The position numbers and the translations under genes were made by a program. Below are positions 56,275 to 64,000 of a stretch of 64,000 nucleotides of DNA, piece after piece. Under the pieces are notes generated by a model that saw only the letters and a list, made by a program, of their open reading frames with translations, was not told the origin of the DNA and ran no database searches. The DNA is from Polaribacter sp. SA4-10. Its GTDB lineage: Bacteria; Bacteroidota; Bacteroidia; Flavobacteriales; Flavobacteriaceae. The stretch is taken from the NCBI GenBank assembly GCA_949519155.1, contig CATIQU010000033.1, positions 1-64,000 on the forward strand, written 5' to 3'. Numbering within the stretch: the stretch's first letter is position 1; every line of letters begins with the position of its first letter.

Positions 56275-57633
56275 TTAAAGACTTCTCACAGCTTGTTTAA
56301 ATTGACGTCCTCTGTCTTCGTAATTATCGAATAAATCAAAACTTGCACACGCAGGAGAAAGTAAAACTGCATCTCCAGATTCTGCTAACTTTTGAGCCAC
56401 TTTAACAGCTTCTTCAGCTCCCGCAGTTTCAACAATCATCTCAACCACATTGCCAAATGTCTGTATTATTTTATCATTTTCAATACCCAAGCAAACAATC
56501 GCTTTTACTTTTTCTCTTACTAATGGCAATAAATCTGCATAATCATTTCCTTTATCTACACCTCCTAAAATCCACACCGTATTTTTATCCATGCATTCTA
56601 AAGCATAAAAAGCAGCATTTACATTCGTTGCTTTCGAGTCGTTAATGTATTCCACGCCTCTTATTTTTGCAACATGCTCTAATCGATGCTCGACACCTTC
56701 AAAGTTTTCTAAACTTTCTTTGATCGATTCTTTTCGAACTTTCAACAATTGCGCAGCCATTGTTGCTGCCATTGCGTTTTTAGTATTGTGTTTTCCTTTT
56801 ACGGATAAAGTTGAGATTGGCATCTGTATTGTTTCTTTATTAATATTGATTATGATATTATTATCTTTTATAAAAGCACCATATTCTAATTGTTTTTCTA
56901 ATGAAAATGGAATTAGAGTTGCTTTTGTACTGTTCTTTTGCAACCATGTATTTATGGCCTCATCATCTGCATCATAGATTAAGTAATCGGATGCGGTTTG
57001 ATTTTTTGTAATTCTAAATTTAGATTCGATATATTTATTGAAATCGTCTTCATATCGATCTAAGTGATCAGGTGTTATATTTGTTAAAATGGCAATATGA
57101 CTGTTAAAATCTACGATGCCATCTAACTGAAAACTACTTAATTCCAATACGTAATTGTCATAAGACTGCGTAGCAACTTGCCGTGCAAAACTGTCTCCAA
57201 TATTTCCCGCTAATCCACTATTTATTTCAGCATTTTTTAAAATAAATTGGGTTAACAGTGCGGTTGTTGTCTTCCCATTAGAACCTGTAATTCCAACTAG
57301 GGTTGCAGTTGTATATTTTGCGGCAAACTCTATTTCTGAAATTACGCTGATTCCTTTTTCCTTTAGTTTTAATACTAACGGAATCGAATCTGGTATTCCA
57401 GGACTTTTCACAACTACAGTGCCCTTTAGTATTTTATTTTCTGTATGTTTTTCTTCTTCGAAATTGATATTGTTTTGCAGAAGAATTTCTTTATATCTTC
57501 TTGCAATACCTCCTTTGTCTGAAACAAAAACTTCAAATCCTTTTTGTTTTCCAAGAATTGCAGCACCCACTCCGCTTTCTCCACCACCAAGAACAACAAG
57601 AAGCCTCTTTTCTCCTTGAGGAGAAATGACCAT
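56275..57633 (-). CDS. murD: UDP-N-acetylmuramoylalanine-D-glutamate ligase
   Basis: This Mur ligase of about 452 aa adds D-Glu. I prefer Met 57633 (MVISPQGEKRLLVVLGGGES) because the family begins with the RLLVVLGGGESG Rossmann motif; ATG 57660 would add 9 residues. ATP loop: GITGSNGKTTTALLTQFIL. Others are VLELSSFQLDGI, NITPDHLDRY, GKHNTKNAMAATMAAQ, FEGVEHRLEHVAKIRGVEYI followed by NDSKATN, and LLSPACASFDLFDNYEDRG. It lies 109 bases before ftsW and 75-100 bases after mraY. Confidence 0.96.
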   Translation of the reverse strand: MVISPQGEKRLLVVLGGGESGVGAAILGKQKGFEVFVSDKGGIARRYKEILLQNNINFEEEKHTENKILKGTVVVKSPGIPDSIPLVLKLKEKGISVISEIEFAAKYTTATLVGITGSNGKTTTALLTQFILKNAEINSGLAGNIGDSFARQVATQSYDNYVLELSSFQLDGIVDFNSHIAILTNITPDHLDRYEDDFNKYIESKFRITKNQTASDYLIYDADDEAINTWLQKNSTKATLIPFSLEKQLEYGAFIKDNNIIININKETIQMPISTLSVKGKHNTKNAMAATMAAQLLKVRKESIKESLENFEGVEHRLEHVAKIRGVEYINDSKATNVNAAFYALECMDKNTVWILGGVDKGNDYADLLPLVREKVKAIVCLGIENDKIIQTFGNVVEMIVETAGAEEAVKVAQKLAESGDAVLLSPACASFDLFDNYEDRGRQFKQAVRSL

Positions 57634-57734
57634 ACGCTTATTTGATTCTTGGTTACACATCTATTTTATATAAAAAATTTATTCTTTTTCTAATTGACAC
57701 AAACTCCATACTTCCTTTTGAAAAGATCGAATTA

Positions 57735-58961
57735 TTACCTTAATTTTAAGGTAACAATTGCAAATACTGCAAGCAAAATTCCTACAATCCAAAAGCGAAC
57801 AACAATTTTACTCTCGTGGTACTGCATTTTTTGATAATGATGGTGTAAAGGAGCCATTTTAAAAATTCTTCTTCCAATACCAAAACGTTTCCGGGTGTAT
57901 TTAAACCAAAAAACTTGAAGAATTACAGAGAGATTTTCAACGACAAAAACACCGGCTAAAATTGGGAGTAACAACTCTTTTCTAATTGCAATTGCGATCA
58001 CCGCGATGATTCCTCCAATGGTCAAACTTCCCGTATCTCCCATGAAAACTTGTGCTGGATAGGTATTGTACCATAAAAATCCGATTAATGCGCCTGCAAA
58101 AGCCAAGATAAATACAGTCATCTCACCAGAATTGGGGATATACATGACGTCTAGATAATCTGCAAAAATGATATTCCCAGAAACCCAAGCAAAAACAGCC
58201 AGTGTAACCACAATAATCGCAGACGATCCCGCAGCCAGACCATCGATACCATCTGTTAAATTTGCTCCATTTGAAACACCAGTTACAATAAACACAACAA
58301 TGAAAATAAAAACAATCCATCCATATTTTTCGTATCCATCTCCTAAGAAACTTAATGCTTTGGAATACTCTAGTTCATTATTCTTAAAAAAAGGAACGGT
58401 TGTCTTTGTAGATTTGTGAGCCTCACCAAAGACTTTTAATCTCCCATTTTCTTGCTGTACTCTTTCTGAAACTGGCAGTTGTTCTTTGATCGTAACGCCT
58501 TCATTAAAATACAACATAGACCCTACAATAATTCCAAGACCTACTTGACCTAATACTTTAAACCTGCCTTTTAAGCCAGCTTTGTCTTTCTTAAAGACCT
58601 TAATATAATCGTCTAAAAAGCCTATCAATCCCATCCAGATTGTGGTAATGATCAAAATAACAATGTAAATATTATTCAATTTAGCAAACAAAATAACCGG
58701 AATTAAGGTTGCCATAATAATAATGAGCCCACCCATTGTAGGGGTTCCTGATTTCTGAGTCTGACCATCTAAACCTAAATCTCGAACGGTTTCTCCTACC
58801 TGCTGATTTCTTAAAAAATTGATAATTCTTTTCCCGTAAATGGTGGAAATCAATAAGGATAAGATAAATGCTGTTGCGGCTCTAAATGTGATAAACTGAA
58901 ACACACTTGCTCCTGGTAAACCGAACTGACTTTCTAAATATTCGAATAAATAATATAGCAT
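57735..58961 (-). CDS. mraY: Phospho-MurNAc-pentapeptide translocase
   Basis: This 408 aa protein with about ten membrane helices transfers phospho-MurNAc-pentapeptide to undecaprenyl phosphate, forming lipid I. Motifs are [72 protein letters not shown] and [10 protein letters not shown]. The loop between the Asp-rich motif and the next helices contains an extra hydrophilic stretch (about 160-200), usual in Bacteroidota MraY, which accounts for the length above 360. It follows murE with a 6-base gap. Confidence 0.97.
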   Translation of the reverse strand: MLYYLFEYLESQFGLPGASVFQFITFRAATAFILSLLISTIYGKRIINFLRNQQVGETVRDLGLDGQTQKSGTPTMGGLIIIMATLIPVILFAKLNNIYIVILIITTIWMGLIGFLDDYIKVFKKDKAGLKGRFKVLGQVGLGIIVGSMLYFNEGVTIKEQLPVSERVQQENGRLKVFGEAHKSTKTTVPFFKNNELEYSKALSFLGDGYEKYGWIVFIFIVVFIVTGVSNGANLTDGIDGLAAGSSAIIVVTLAVFAWVSGNIIFADYLDVMYIPNSGEMTVFILAFAGALIGFLWYNTYPAQVFMGDTGSLTIGGIIAVIAIAIRKELLLPILAGVFVVENLSVILQVFWFKYTRKRFGIGRRIFKMAPLHHHYQKMQYHESKIVVRFWIVGILLAVFAIVTLKLR

Positions 58962-58967
58962 TCTTCG

Positions 58968-60431
58968 TTATTTTTTTAATTGATTAAAACAGTTTTGCAC
59001 TTCTTCTAAATCATCAAAATGAGATCGAACTCCGTTTATTTCTTGATAGTTTTCATGTCCTTTTCCAGCGATCAAAATAATATCTCCCGGTTTTGACAGT
59101 TTACATGCTGTTTTAATCGCTTGTTTTCTATTCAAAACTGTTACTGTTTTTATCTCATTTTCTGGTAAAACCCCTAACTCCATTTCTTCTAAAATAGTTT
59201 GTGGATTTTCGGTTCTTGGGTTGTCTGAGGTAAAAATCACTTGCGTACTTAATTGGGTTGCAATGTGCGCCATTTTTGGTCTTTTCAGTTTGTCTCGATC
59301 ACCTCCACATCCCACAACGGTCAAAATGTTTTCATGTCCAGTTTTAATGTCATTAATGGTTTCTAATACATTTTTTAATGCATCTGGCGTGTGCGCATAA
59401 TCTACAATTGCTATCACCCCATCATTGGTAACAATGTACTCAAAACGACCACTTACACTTTCTAACTGACTCACGATAGTAAGCACCTCCAACCGTTCTA
59501 AACCTAATAATTCTGCTGTTGCAATAATTGCAGTAAGATTGTAAACATTAAAAACACCAATCAACTTTGTCCAAACCTCAATTCCTTCCACAGTAATTAA
59601 AGTTCCTGAAAATTGTTTTTCTAAAATTTTAGATTTGAAATCTGCTAGTGTTTTTAAAGCATATGTTTTCTTGCTTGCTTTCGTGTTCTGCAACATGAAA
59701 CTACCGTTTTTGTCATCGATATTGGTCAATGCAAATGCAGATTTTGGCAAAGCGTCAAAAAACTGTTTCTTAACATCTCTATATTCTGCAAGGGTATTGT
59801 GATAATCTAAATGATCATGAGAAAGGTTGGTGAAAATTCCACCAGCAAAGGTTAATCCTGCTGTTCTTTTTTGATGAATTCCATGAGAACTCACTTCCAT
59901 AAAACAGTAATCAACCCCCGCATCAATCATTGCGTCTAAATACCTATTTATAGTTACCGAATCTGGCGTTGTATGTGTCGCTTTAAATTCTGTTTCGTCA
60001 ACCTTAATTATTACGGTAGAAAGCAAACCTACTTTATAGCCTGCTTTTTTAAATAATTGATATAACAACGAAGCAATCGTTGTTTTACCATTGGTACCCG
60101 TAATACCTATTAATGGAATTTTACGAGAAGGATTGTCATAAAAATTAGCGGACATGATTGCTAAAGCAATATTTGCATCTTCAACTTGAAGATAGGTTAC
60201 TTCTTCTTTTTTGTGTTCTGGAATATCTTCACAAACAATTGTATTTGCTCCTAAAGAAATTGCTTTGTCAATATATAAATGTCCGTCGACAGCAGCTCCT
60301 TTTTGAGCTACAAAAACATCATTTTTTTCAATTTTTCTTGAATCGAAAACAACTTGATGTACCTCAATATTTGTTTGACCAACGACTTGCAGTATTGAGA
60401 CCTTATTTAATATGTCTTTTAAATTTTTCAG
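58968..60431 (-). CDS. murE: UDP-MurNAc-L-Ala-D-Glu meso-DAP ligase, CTG start
   Basis: This full-length MurE of 487 aa adds meso-diaminopimelate; the specificity motif is SDNPRTENP. The ATP loop IGITGTNGKTTIASL and GRFEYIVTNDGVIAIVDYAH are clear. The first ATG (60155) would remove 92 residues of the N-terminal substrate-binding domain, yet the upstream frame is intact and conserved: ILQVVGQTN, QVVFDSRKIEKNDVFVAQKG, AAVDGHLYIDKAISLGA. No ATG, GTG or TTG exists in this part, and an in-frame stop lies just upstream, so CTG at 60429-60431 (LKNLKDILNK, where relatives have MKNLKDIL) is the most likely start. It begins one base after the ftsI stop. Confidence 0.9.
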   Translation of the reverse strand: MKNLKDILNKVSILQVVGQTNIEVHQVVFDSRKIEKNDVFVAQKGAAVDGHLYIDKAISLGANTIVCEDIPEHKKEEVTYLQVEDANIALAIMSANFYDNPSRKIPLIGITGTNGKTTIASLLYQLFKKAGYKVGLLSTVIIKVDETEFKATHTTPDSVTINRYLDAMIDAGVDYCFMEVSSHGIHQKRTAGLTFAGGIFTNLSHDHLDYHNTLAEYRDVKKQFFDALPKSAFALTNIDDKNGSFMLQNTKASKKTYALKTLADFKSKILEKQFSGTLITVEGIEVWTKLIGVFNVYNLTAIIATAELLGLERLEVLTIVSQLESVSGRFEYIVTNDGVIAIVDYAHTPDALKNVLETINDIKTGHENILTVVGCGGDRDKLKRPKMAHIATQLSTQVIFTSDNPRTENPQTILEEMELGVLPENEIKTVTVLNRKQAIKTACKLSKPGDIILIAGKGHENYQEINGVRSHFDDLEEVQNCFNQLKK

Positions 60432-60432
60432 C

Positions 60433-62448
60433 TTAGGAAAGTTTTAAAATAATGGTTGCTCCTTTTATTAACTTTTCCCCTTTTTCTAGTGATTGAGATT
60501 TCACATTACCGCTTCCTGAAATTTTTACTTTTAGTCCAATATTCTCTAACAATGACAATGCATCCATGCCAGACATTCCTTTAACATTGGGAATTTCTAT
60601 ATGCGTTTTTATTAACTGATTGTTGTAATTTAAAAACGCATCATCAATTGCTGCAAACTGAACTTTGTCGTCTACATATTGATTGTCTATCGGAGTTGTT
60701 GTATAAATTTTTTGGGCAATTTCTTTAAAAACAGGTGCTGCCACTAAAGCTCCGTAATATCCTTTTTCTTTCTTTGGATCATGTATGACTACGATGCATG
60801 AATACTTTGGAGTGTCAGCAGGAAAAAAACCAGCAAACGAAGCCGTATAACGCTTTGTAGAATAGTGCCCTTTTATGGTTTTACCTTGCGCATCTGTATA
60901 GGTAGGAATGTATTTTTTTGCAGTCCCTGTTTTACCTGCCATTGAAAAATTAGGCGAATAAATATTCATTGCAGTTCCTTTAACAACTACATTTTCAAGT
61001 ATTTTTTTTACCTTTTTTAATGTCTCATCAGAGGCTATTTTAGAATTTACAATTTCAGTTTCAAATATTTTTTCTGATTTTTCTTGTCTTCTTAATTCCT
61101 TTATAAATCTTGGCTTTACCATTACACCGTTATTTGCAACCGCATTGTAAAACATCAAGGTTTGCATGGGTGTTACAGACACACCATACCCCCAAGACAT
61201 CCACTCTAATGAAATTTTATTCCAGCCTTTATCTTTTGGGGTTGGAATGGTTGGAACTCCTTCTCCTTTAATTGAGAATCCGACAGGTTTTGTGAAGCCG
61301 TATTTTTCTAACTTATTGATAAATTTTTGAGGTTGATCATCATAATACGCACGAATCAACTTTACGATTCCTACATTCGATGAAACTTCAAAAGCTCTTG
61401 CAGCAGAAATTTTACCATAACCGCCCTTTTTAGAATCTTCTACTTTAGACCCATGGATAAAAATTTTTCCTTTTTCGGTATCTACTACTGTAACTGTATC
61501 GATTAACTTGTCATCTAAAGCCGCCATTAAACTTGCCAGTTTAAATGTAGATCCTGGTTCGTGGCTCTCCCAAACGGCATAATTTCTTTTCTCGTAGTAC
61601 TTCCCTTTAGAGGTTCTTCCCAAATTTGCGATTGCCTTAATTTCTCCAGTGGATGTCTCCATGACCACAGCACACCCATGTTCTGCTTCAAAAAACTCTA
61701 ACTGTCGTAACAATGCATGATGGGTAACATCTTGAATATTTACATCTATTGTAGTAATAATGTCATGCCCATCTATGGGTTCTTTTTCGTTGACATCATT
61801 AATTGGTTTCCATTGACTTTTAGCAATTTTTTGTTTCCATCTCAACCCATCTGTTCCTTTCATATAAGAAGCAAAAGCACCTTCAATACCTGCACCTCCA
61901 CTTTGATCGTCATAACCAATAGTTCTTTCTGCAATTTTACCAATGGGATGTACACGAACCGTTTTGTGTTCTGCAATGAAACCTCCTTTATAAACACCCA
62001 ATTTAAAGATTGGGAATTGCTTCATCCTTAAGTAATCATTATAGCCAATGTTTTTAGCAATAAAAAAATATCTTTTATTCGCTTTTTTGGCATTTCGAAG
62101 TCTTCTCTCATAGTAGTTTGGAACATTGCCCAACATCTCAGAAAGGGCTTTTGAAAGGGCAACTACATTTTGCTCAAAAACTTGTTTTTTAACAACCACC
62201 AAATCCATTCTAATGGTATACTTAGAAACCGAAGTTGCCAATAAATTACCGTCTGCTGCATATACGTTTCCTTTGTTTGCAGAAATGGTAAATTCTTTTA
62301 CCGTTAGTTCCGTAGATAATTTATTGTATTTATCACCGTGAACATATTGAAGATTAAAGACCCGTAAAATTACGATTACTAAAAAAATCGTCATAAAAGC
62401 TCCTACGATGTAGAATTTTGCCAGTATGCCTTTTTTTTGAGTTGCCAA
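60433..62448 (-). CDS. ftsI: Division-specific transpeptidase (class B PBP) with PASTA domain
   Basis: This 671 aa enzyme has one N-terminal membrane helix (about 12-30). A PBP dimerisation domain contains KGNVYAADGNLLATSVSKY. The transpeptidase domain shows SHEPGSTFKLASLMAALDD (active-site Ser), SSNVG (second motif) and AGKTGTAKKY (KTG). A single C-terminal PASTA domain (about 605-671) starts IEIPNVKGMSGMDALSLLEN. It cross-links septal peptidoglycan with FtsW. It lies 1 base after ftsL. Confidence 0.95.
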   Translation of the reverse strand: MATQKKGILAKFYIVGAFMTIFLVIVILRVFNLQYVHGDKYNKLSTELTVKEFTISANKGNVYAADGNLLATSVSKYTIRMDLVVVKKQVFEQNVVALSKALSEMLGNVPNYYERRLRNAKKANKRYFFIAKNIGYNDYLRMKQFPIFKLGVYKGGFIAEHKTVRVHPIGKIAERTIGYDDQSGGAGIEGAFASYMKGTDGLRWKQKIAKSQWKPINDVNEKEPIDGHDIITTIDVNIQDVTHHALLRQLEFFEAEHGCAVVMETSTGEIKAIANLGRTSKGKYYEKRNYAVWESHEPGSTFKLASLMAALDDKLIDTVTVVDTEKGKIFIHGSKVEDSKKGGYGKISAARAFEVSSNVGIVKLIRAYYDDQPQKFINKLEKYGFTKPVGFSIKGEGVPTIPTPKDKGWNKISLEWMSWGYGVSVTPMQTLMFYNAVANNGVMVKPRFIKELRRQEKSEKIFETEIVNSKIASDETLKKVKKILENVVVKGTAMNIYSPNFSMAGKTGTAKKYIPTYTDAQGKTIKGHYSTKRYTASFAGFFPADTPKYSCIVVIHDPKKEKGYYGALVAAPVFKEIAQKIYTTTPIDNQYVDDKVQFAAIDDAFLNYNNQLIKTHIEIPNVKGMSGMDALSLLENIGLKVKISGSGNVKSQSLEKGEKLIKGATIILKLS

Positions 62449-62449
62449 T

Positions 62450-62779
62450 TTATGAATCTTTATAAGTTACTTTTATTTTTTTAGGTGGAGTTGTTGATGG
62501 CTCAATCCCTAATGATTTTACTCTTTTCTTTACGCTAGATTCCATCTCCATCCGCTCTAGTCTGGAGCTTGTATCCACATATTCCTCCCTCAACTCTCGC
62601 TTCTCTTTATTTAGGTGTGCAATGAGAATTGCTTTTTTGTCCGCTTGGTGACCACTCGAAATCATAATCAATAGCAATCCTACTATAAAAACAATAATCC
62701 GCCAGTTTTTAAAAGCAGCTTCATCGGTAAGGAAACTTCCTCTCAGAAAACCGTACAAACCTTTTTTCACTTTAGACAT
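62450..62779 (-). CDS. ftsL: FtsL-like division protein
   Basis: This 109 aa bitopic protein has a cytoplasmic N-terminus, a membrane helix at about 27-43 (IIVFIVGLLLIMISSG) and a periplasmic coiled-coil (LNKEKRELREEYVDTSSRLE). It ends with a basic tail. FtsL is poorly conserved; the assignment rests on topology, size and position between rsmH and ftsI. Flavobacterial homologues are annotated as FtsL-like or as S-adenosyl-methyltransferase by operon error. Confidence 0.8.
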   Translation of the reverse strand: MSKVKKGLYGFLRGSFLTDEAAFKNWRIIVFIVGLLLIMISSGHQADKKAILIAHLNKEKRELREEYVDTSSRLERMEMESSVKKRVKSLGIEPSTTPPKKIKVTYKDS

Positions 62780-62788
62780 CGAATCCGA

Positions 62789-63703
62789 TTATTTTTTTGT
62801 GCGTTGTTGTTTAATAGTTGCAATCCTAAGTTTTGCACTTCTAGCTCTATTGTTTATTTTAATTTCCTCCTGGGAAGGCACTATTAATTTCCCTACTTTC
62901 TGGAGAGGCTCATTTGAATTTCCAAAAGCATCTTTCTCAAGCTCACCGCTAAACATTCCTGTTCTTATAAATCGCTTCACCAAACGATCTTCTAAAGAAT
63001 GGTATGAAATTACACTTAACCTACCGTTCGCTTTTAAAAGGTTTGGCATTTGCTCTAAAAATTCTCTTAAAACATCTAGCTCTTCATTCACTTCAATTCG
63101 AATCGCTTGAAATATTTGAGCCAATATTTTGTGCTCTTTTGCATTGGGTAAATATTTTTGAAGCACTTCTTTTAACTGAAAACTTGTCTCTATTTTAGCA
63201 ACTTCTCTTTGCTCAACAATCGTTTTTGCAATGTTTCTTGAATTTCTTAATTCACCATACAAAAACAATATTTCTGCTAATTTTTCTTCAGAATAATTAT
63301 TAATAATTTCTTTGGCAGACACTTTTGATTTCTGGTTCATTCTCATGTCTAAATCACCATCAAAGCGAATAGAAAAACCTCTTTCTGCTTCATCAAATTG
63401 ATGAGAAGAAACCCCTAAATCTGCTAGTACTCCATCCACTTTTTTAATTCTGTGAAATCTTAAAAACCGGGAGATAAACCTAAAGTTCTCTGGAATCAAG
63501 ACAAAACGCGCATCGTCAATTAAATTCTCCAACGCATCTGGATCTTGGTCAAAGGCAAACAACTTGCCTTCCGGCCCCAATCTGCTTAATATTTCTCTGG
63601 AGTGACCTCCGCCACCAAAAGTCACATCCACATAAACGCCATCTTCTTTTATCGACAAGGCATCGACACTCTCATTTAGTAAAACTGGATTATGATACTT
63701 CAT
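62789..63703 (-). CDS. rsmH: 16S rRNA (cytosine1402-N4)-methyltransferase
   Basis: This 304 aa SAM-dependent enzyme methylates C1402 in the 16S decoding site. It has YHNPVLLNESVDAL, the SAM loop YVDVTFGGGGHSREIL, FAFDQDPDA, GVLADLGVSSHQFDEAERGF, DLDMRMNQ, FQAIRIEVNEELD and ISYHSLEDRLVKRF. Length is standard. It overlaps the mraZ end by 14 bases and precedes ftsL by 9 bases. Confidence 0.97.
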   Translation of the reverse strand: MKYHNPVLLNESVDALSIKEDGVYVDVTFGGGGHSREILSRLGPEGKLFAFDQDPDALENLIDDARFVLIPENFRFISRFLRFHRIKKVDGVLADLGVSSHQFDEAERGFSIRFDGDLDMRMNQKSKVSAKEIINNYSEEKLAEILFLYGELRNSRNIAKTIVEQREVAKIETSFQLKEVLQKYLPNAKEHKILAQIFQAIRIEVNEELDVLREFLEQMPNLLKANGRLSVISYHSLEDRLVKRFIRTGMFSGELEKDAFGNSNEPLQKVGKLIVPSQEEIKINNRARSAKLRIATIKQQRTKK

Positions 63704-64000
63704 CTATCGTGGTATTTCCCATCACATCTTCGGCTAAATCTGCAAAATCTACAGAAGCATCTTCAATTGCTTTTTCGTATTTATCTTTGTCCCAAATTTC
63801 AATAATATTCACCGCAGAAGACAAAACAATCTGTTTTTGAATACCAGCGAAATCACACAAATCTTTTGGAATTAAAAGTCTACCAGAAGCGTCTAATTCT
63901 ACCATCTTTACACCAGCAGTAAACCTCCTAATAAAATCATTGTTTTTTTTAACAAACCTGTTTAATTTATTAATCTTCTGCATCATTAAATTCCACTCAG
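63690..64000 (-). CDS. mraZ: MraZ transcriptional regulator, cut by window end
   Basis: This is the C-terminal part (about 103 residues visible) of a protein of about 155 aa; the frame continues to the window edge as EWNLMMQKINKLNRF, so the ATG at 63986 is internal and not the start. The second AbrB/SpoVT-type repeat is complete: FTAGVKMVELDASGRLLIPK, then IVLSSAVNIIEIWDKDKYEKA. MraZ binds DNA upstream of its own operon and controls dcw expression in other bacteria. It is the first gene of the cluster; the promoter and binding repeats are outside the window. Confidence 0.93.
   Translation of the reverse strand, partial: EWNLMMQKINKLNRFVKKNNDFIRRFTAGVKMVELDASGRLLIPKDLCDFAGIQKQIVLSSAVNIIEIWDKDKYEKAIEDASVDFADLAEDVMGNTTIDEVS

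Noticed and set aside
60158..60436. 92-codon plus-strand ORF near murE
   Set aside because: Antisense to the true N-terminal coding part of murE, whose CTG start hides it from gene callers.

Overview
The window looks like a chromosomal segment of a Bacteroidota bacterium of the family Flavobacteriaceae. The grounds are low GC, absence of Shine-Dalgarno sequences before most genes, repeated matches to the Bacteroidota promoter (TTG, about 20 bases, TAnnTTTG), Sec lipoproteins of the form MKK...SC, and family-typical gene forms: a SecD-SecF fusion, an Hpt-Adk fusion, a long-tailed FtsZ, and a TPR/beta-barrel outer-membrane pair. It cannot be placed to species from sequence alone; marine genera related to Polaribacter or Tenacibaculum would fit. 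No rRNA, tRNA or CRISPR array was found.

Bases 1-3000 are accessory and decayed. Two NlpC/P60-type genes lie back to back, one with the catalytic Cys/His/His and one in which all three positions are replaced. Imperfect repeats resembling the 3' end of tmRNA or tRNA, with terminator hairpins, flank them. A truncated IS3-family remnant with a premature stop follows. From 3.0 to 8.0 kb run an Old Yellow Enzyme homologue, a penicillin-acylase-family hydrolase and a CotH-family lipoprotein. From 8.1 to 11.6 kb lie two glycosyltransferases, a 2OG-Fe(II) oxygenase and an FtsE-like ATPase. From 11.7 to 20.1 kb come a large TPR protein coupled to an outer-membrane barrel, the stump of an M28 peptidase, DoxX, an amidohydrolase, an FKBP isomerase and a barrel-less TonB plug protein.

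From 20.1 to 27.9 kb, on the minus strand, is a complete trp operon: trpL-trpE-trpG-trpD-54 aa membrane ORF-trpC-trpF-trpB-DUF3050-trpA. It is preceded by a promoter, a leader peptide with three consecutive Trp codons, and mutually exclusive hairpins ending in an intrinsic terminator, which is a classic attenuator. Then come asnB, gyrB, mdh, an amidohydrolase pseudogene with two in-frame stops, lysS, a compact structured RNA candidate with its own promoter and terminator (36.75-36.9 kb), a DUF456 protein, a small lipoprotein, obgE, hpt-adk, secDF, fhs, rsmG, a fatty-acid desaturase and an aspartate aminotransferase.

From 48.5 kb to the right edge, on the minus strand, is the division and cell-wall (dcw) cluster: mraZ (cut by the window end), rsmH, ftsL, ftsI, murE, mraY, murD, ftsW, murG, murC, ftsQ, ftsA, ftsZ. 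It supplies peptidoglycan precursor synthesis and the early divisome as one tightly packed block. murE seems to start at a CTG codon, so start-codon-based gene calls lose about 92 residues.

The strongest items for a second look are the active/dead NlpC pair with its flanking repeats, the trp attenuator and its two extra operon genes, the hairpin-rich RNA upstream of lysS, and the CTG start of murE.
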